From Mesostigma viride (Eukaryota > Streptophyta > Mesostigmatophyceae > Mesostigmatales > Mesostigmataceae), in the NCBI GenBank assembly GCA_009746045.1, contig RPFO01000050.1:754349-818348 (forward strand): a stretch of 64,000 nt of DNA. Direction: 5' to 3'. Numbering within the stretch: the stretch's first letter is position 1; each line of letters opens with the position of its first letter. The position numbers were made by a program, and so were the translations under genes. Below the pieces are notes generated by a model. The model had not been told where the DNA came from. It saw nothing but the letters and a program-made list of their open reading frames with translations, and did not search any database. Of this stretch, positions 61,522 to 64,000 are shown one piece after another.

Positions 61522-63070
61522 TTGTCACACTTTGTCAACACCCGGCTCCTAGTGTAGGCATGACATATGCTGCTCAGGCGTGTCGTCCTACCAGCCTTGT
61601 TGTTAAGGGTAGACTCACAAGGCTGGCTGTGCCGATCGATGGAGGGGTGGGGCGTATGACGCTCCGGACATCCTCCTCACACTCCGTGATCAAAGTGGGC
61701 ATGTTTTTGGGTGTCTAGGGTAGCAAAACAGATGTCATTTTGGCTCAGCACTAGCTCAATTCTCTTTTAGCGTCTACCCAGGTGGCATCACAGGAAAATC
61801 AATAACTTGAGCCGGCTACGCTTGTCAGAATGAGCTCAAACTTTGGGGTTGCACATGTTTCCCCCCACTCAGTGAAATATAAAATGTATGGATGACCCAT
61901 GATCTGATGTGTTAATGATTTGATTTTTTTTTTTTTGCTCAAAAAAGTACCCATTTTGCGGGAAAATTAATAACTCAAACAAATGTGACCATTTTGGCCA
62001 TGTAAATAGCCCAGCTTTTAAAAAAGTGGGGGAACTTTGCAGAAATGTATGGGCAGGTCATTTGGATAAGTGATTTGTCTTGGGCAAAATATCTCATAAA
62101 TAGCGTCTTTTTCTATTTTTAGCTCGCCACCGGTGCGTGGTTGGGGGTAGTACCCCCAACAAGTGGTGGCATGAATGTCCAAACATCATATTTATAGTAC
62201 TCAATCATCACTAGATGGTTCCCGAGTGCATTGGAACTGATATTCATTTAAGTCAGTTTTTCAGGCTTTTGGACGTGCGAGTCCCCTTAAATGCCTCAAG
62301 AAGGCTCGTCGAGATCTCACCTGCCGGCTGGTCGAAGTGCTTGACGATGACATTGTGGCTGCGCCGGGCAATGTCGGCTTCCTCGCGAAGGTCGAGGGCT
62401 TGTTGCTTGAGTTGTGCCGAGATGGTGGAGGTGGTGCATGGAGGTGGTGTGCTGCTTAAAGCAAGTCCGCCCAGGTGGAGCCGGGGAGCATCGCCGGCCG
62501 GGCCAGCAGGCGCCGGCTGGGCGGCGATGTCCTTCACCGCCTGCTGGGCGGTGAGGCCGGCGATGTCATGCAAGCTCTCAAGGGCGGTGGCTGTGGCTTG
62601 AAGGCGTTGGTCGAGGTCGAGGAGCTGGGCTTTGATGTCGGCAGTGGAGGCGGAAATGGCAGTGGAGGTGGCGGTGAGGTGAGGAAGTTCAGCAGCCAGC
62701 GGGCCACCCATTGCTGCGACGTCAGCAGCAAGGGGGGTCACGTGCTGCTGAAAGGCTTCCATGAGGATGGAACGGAGGGTGGGGGCGGAGATGGATGGAG
62801 CCCAGATCTCGCCATCAGAGCGCATGACGGAAGGGAGTTGAGAATGGTGTGCTGGAGTTGGGGGCGGGCGCACCCGAGCAGGGCGTCGGGGTTAAACCAT
62901 TTGCCGTCTGGGGTGATATGAGGCGATTGATGCTGTCGAGATGGAGGCACAAGTCGTAAAGCGAGGCGTAGTCCCCGAAGAAGAGGCAATGCATGGCAGT
63001 TGCCGGGGACATGTTGGTCCAGTCGTGATCATCGACCTTGAAATTAAGGTTCAGGCCGAAAGCGCGGTTC

Positions 63071-64000
63071 TTTAATTAATTAATTAATTAAACTCGTGCT
63101 CCCGTTGGGGAGTCACGGAGCACCGAAGTGCTTTTAATCCCTGTGTGTGCACTACAGGAGAAAGGGCAGAGACCCCCAGTCTCCTTCATGCCAAAGGCAT
63201 GCCACAGCTGCAATCGGGCGCGGCTAGCTAAAAGGACAGGCTAACGATCCGGCAAACTGTGGGTGCAATAAGACCCATGTGAGCATGTCATAGCAAGGAG
63301 CGTGGGCAAGTAATCTGAACATAGCCAGGGCGTAGCATGGCTGTACTAGAACTAGGCTAAGGCTATGGCTGGTTGTGTACCGTGCGTTGGCGGCACGTGA
63401 CTAGGTTTGTTGGCACAGCTAGGCAAACATTCTAGGCATGGCTGCCTTAGCGACAGTGACTCCAATGGTTACAAGCTAGGGCTATTGCTATTCTAGCCCG
63501 CTGGGGGCGTCCACATCTTGTGGTTGATCATCAGGTCCCCGCCCCTCCAGTACACCTTGGGCTTCTGGGGGTCCTGCTTATGGCGGAGGTATTCCGGCCA
63601 CAGGTCGCGTCGCTGCTGTTGCTGAGCGGGGGTTAGGTCGTCATCCAGCGTCCAGGTGAGGTCGTGCAACCGCTTGCGACGAGAGAGGAACCGCTGCTTA
63701 TCCTCAGGGGAGATGAAGGTGAGCAGGACTGGTGGGGTGGCCGCCTTGTCCCGTGAGTGGGGAAGGCGGTGGCACCCACGCAGTTCTACCTCACCTACCA
63801 GGCCCATGAGGGTAAGAAGCTGTTTCTTGATCTCGTCAGCAAGGGAGGTTGACGTCTCACCTGGTTCTTTGGGGCGTGAAAACCCTCCTGTGTTGTTGGC
63901 TGGGCGGCTGCGTTTAGGGTCAGGCGATGCCGATGGCGAGGCATTGAGCCCGGGAGGTTGCTGGGCGACCACCAGTGCAGGACTAGTGTCACCGCTGCCT
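63071..64000 (-). mobile_element. Half-LINE retroposon, copy E (continues beyond the window)
   Basis: A TTAA tail at 63071-63091, the CTCGTGCTCCCGTTGGGGAG hairpin and a 3' UTR almost identical to copy A, then ORF1 to the window edge. It is inserted in the ORF1 of copy D after GCGCGGTTC. Confidence 0.9.
63493..64000 (-). CDS. LINE ORF1 protein, short form with internal deletion (partial)
   Basis: The frame is open from the window edge to the stop at 63493. The N-terminal part (SGDTSPALVVAQQPPG, SPDPKRSRPANNTGG) matches residues ~30-72 of the ORF1 at 42379. It then jumps directly to KEPGETSTSLADEIKKQ, equivalent to residue ~310 there. About 240 residues, including the predicted coiled-coil, are missing while the frame is kept. 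The C-terminal domain is intact (TWTLDDDLTPAQQQQRR, VYWRGGDLMINHKMWTPPAG). Confidence 0.82.
   Translation of the reverse strand, partial: GSGDTSPALVVAQQPPGLNASPSASPDPKRSRPANNTGGFSRPKEPGETSTSLADEIKKQLLTLMGLVGEVELRGCHRLPHSRDKAATPPVLLTFISPEDKQRFLSRRKRLHDLTWTLDDDLTPAQQQQRRDLWPEYLRHKQDPQKPKVYWRGGDLMINHKMWTPPAG

Larger units (their letters stand above)
54136..61554. mobile_element. 7.4-kb DNA element with 33-bp perfect inverted repeats
   Basis: The first 33 bases (54136-54168, starting CACTAGGAGCCGGGTGTTGA) are exactly inverted at 61522-61554. TA flanks both ends (54134-54135 and 61555-61556). Directly inside, both ends carry ~350 bp of short repeats of TGTTGACA and TGTGACAAAGTG, in opposite orientations. 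The interior holds two tandem arrays and no recognisable transposase. The CACTA terminus and dense subterminal repeats suit the CACTA (En/Spm) superfamily, but its usual 3-bp duplication is absent; the TA suits Tc1/mariner. Class unresolved. Confidence 0.9.
52931..62286. mobile_element. 9.36-kb DNA element with TTAA target inside LINE ORF1
   Basis: Ends are GGGGACTCG (52931-52939) and CGAGTCCCC (62278-62286); TTAA lies on both sides (52927-52930 and 62287-62290). Copy B shows the empty site: GCGCTTAAATGCCTCAAG. Beyond nine bases the inverted repeat is imperfect. Without the nested element at 54136-61554 it is only 1.9 kb, and no transposase motif is seen. The TTAA target suggests piggyBac-type transposition in trans. 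Confidence 0.9.
52569..63064 (-). pseudogene. LINE ORF1 of half-LINE D, interrupted by the 9.36-kb element
   Basis: The C-terminal part (52569-52929: KLSETRFMLDDDLTLAQQQR, KPVYWRGAPVIHVDHKPW) and N-terminal part (62291-63064: DGEIWAPSISAPTLRSILME, DLDQRLQATATALESLHDI) are one gene split at a TTAA. Further damage: an extra TTAA and 7 more bases near 52771-52795 and a shift near 52840. Confidence 0.85.
49284..63070 (-). mobile_element. Half-LINE D, broken into four segments by later insertions
   Basis: Segments 49284-49373 (TTAA tail and AACTCCGTTGGGAGT hairpin), 50714-50915 and 52400-52566 (3' UTR), then 52567-52930 and 62287-63070 (ORF1) line up in order with copy B at 41933-43500. The breaks are explained by the elements at 49374, 50916 and 52931, and the end at 63071 by half-LINE E. 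The original 5' end is beyond the window. Confidence 0.88.

Noticed and set aside
1-64000. tRNA, rRNA or other structured RNA genes
   Set aside because: I saw no cloverleaf with matching A and B boxes and no rRNA-like stretch by eye; a tRNAscan-SE and Infernal run would settle it.

Overview
The window is eukaryotic nuclear DNA, most likely from a green alga. The grounds are GT-AG introns in two genes, a decayed fragment of plastid rpoB (20207-20715), APE-type LINE retrotransposons, DNA transposons with terminal inverted repeats, and several kilobases of satellite DNA. The species cannot be named from the sequence alone. Nothing looks prokaryotic. The longest open frames (1-8 kb and 22-27 kb) are artefacts of repeats whose period is a multiple of three.

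Layout. 1-9.3 kb: arrays of a 30-bp G-rich minisatellite, split by three copies of a ~200-bp spacer and by one 0.8-kb retroposon, followed by a C-rich minisatellite and a 660-bp polypyrimidine tract. 9.4-33 kb: a cluster of small plus-strand genes, mostly unrecognised, with MYND-finger, F-box and short Cys/His zinc-motif proteins. Their spacers are filled with a 14-bp palindrome, CCAACGGCCGTTGG, in about 37 perfect and ten near copies. It occurs as single copies, 45-bp and 60-bp tandems and a 205-bp satellite. The cluster is interrupted by the rpoB fragment and by 5.1 kb of a pure hexanucleotide repeat. 33.4-37.9 kb: a LINE fragment, then a GC-rich three-exon coiled-coil gene on the minus strand. 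38.4-64 kb: almost entirely transposons nested in one another.

The transposon half can be read as layers because most insertions keep target-site duplications (TSDs). A full LINE (44653-49265, ORF1 plus endonuclease/RT ORF2) sits beside several 'half-LINEs' that carry only ORF1. One half-LINE (D) begins at 49284 and is broken by a 1.34-kb TTAA-type DNA element, another half-LINE, a 9.36-kb TTAA-type element (itself broken by a 7.4-kb element with 33-bp inverted repeats) and a fifth half-LINE at 63071. Retroposon insertions as short as 21-44 bp and a ~75-bp mobile unit with 14-16 bp TSDs are also present.

The gene cluster and its palindrome are the best candidates for an undescribed system. 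The palindrome is two back-to-back MYB-type sites (CAACGG/CCGTTG), so the clustered, diverging zinc-motif genes may be co-regulated. That is inference. Several genes are broken by one-base shifts at homopolymers, which may be assembly error rather than decay.
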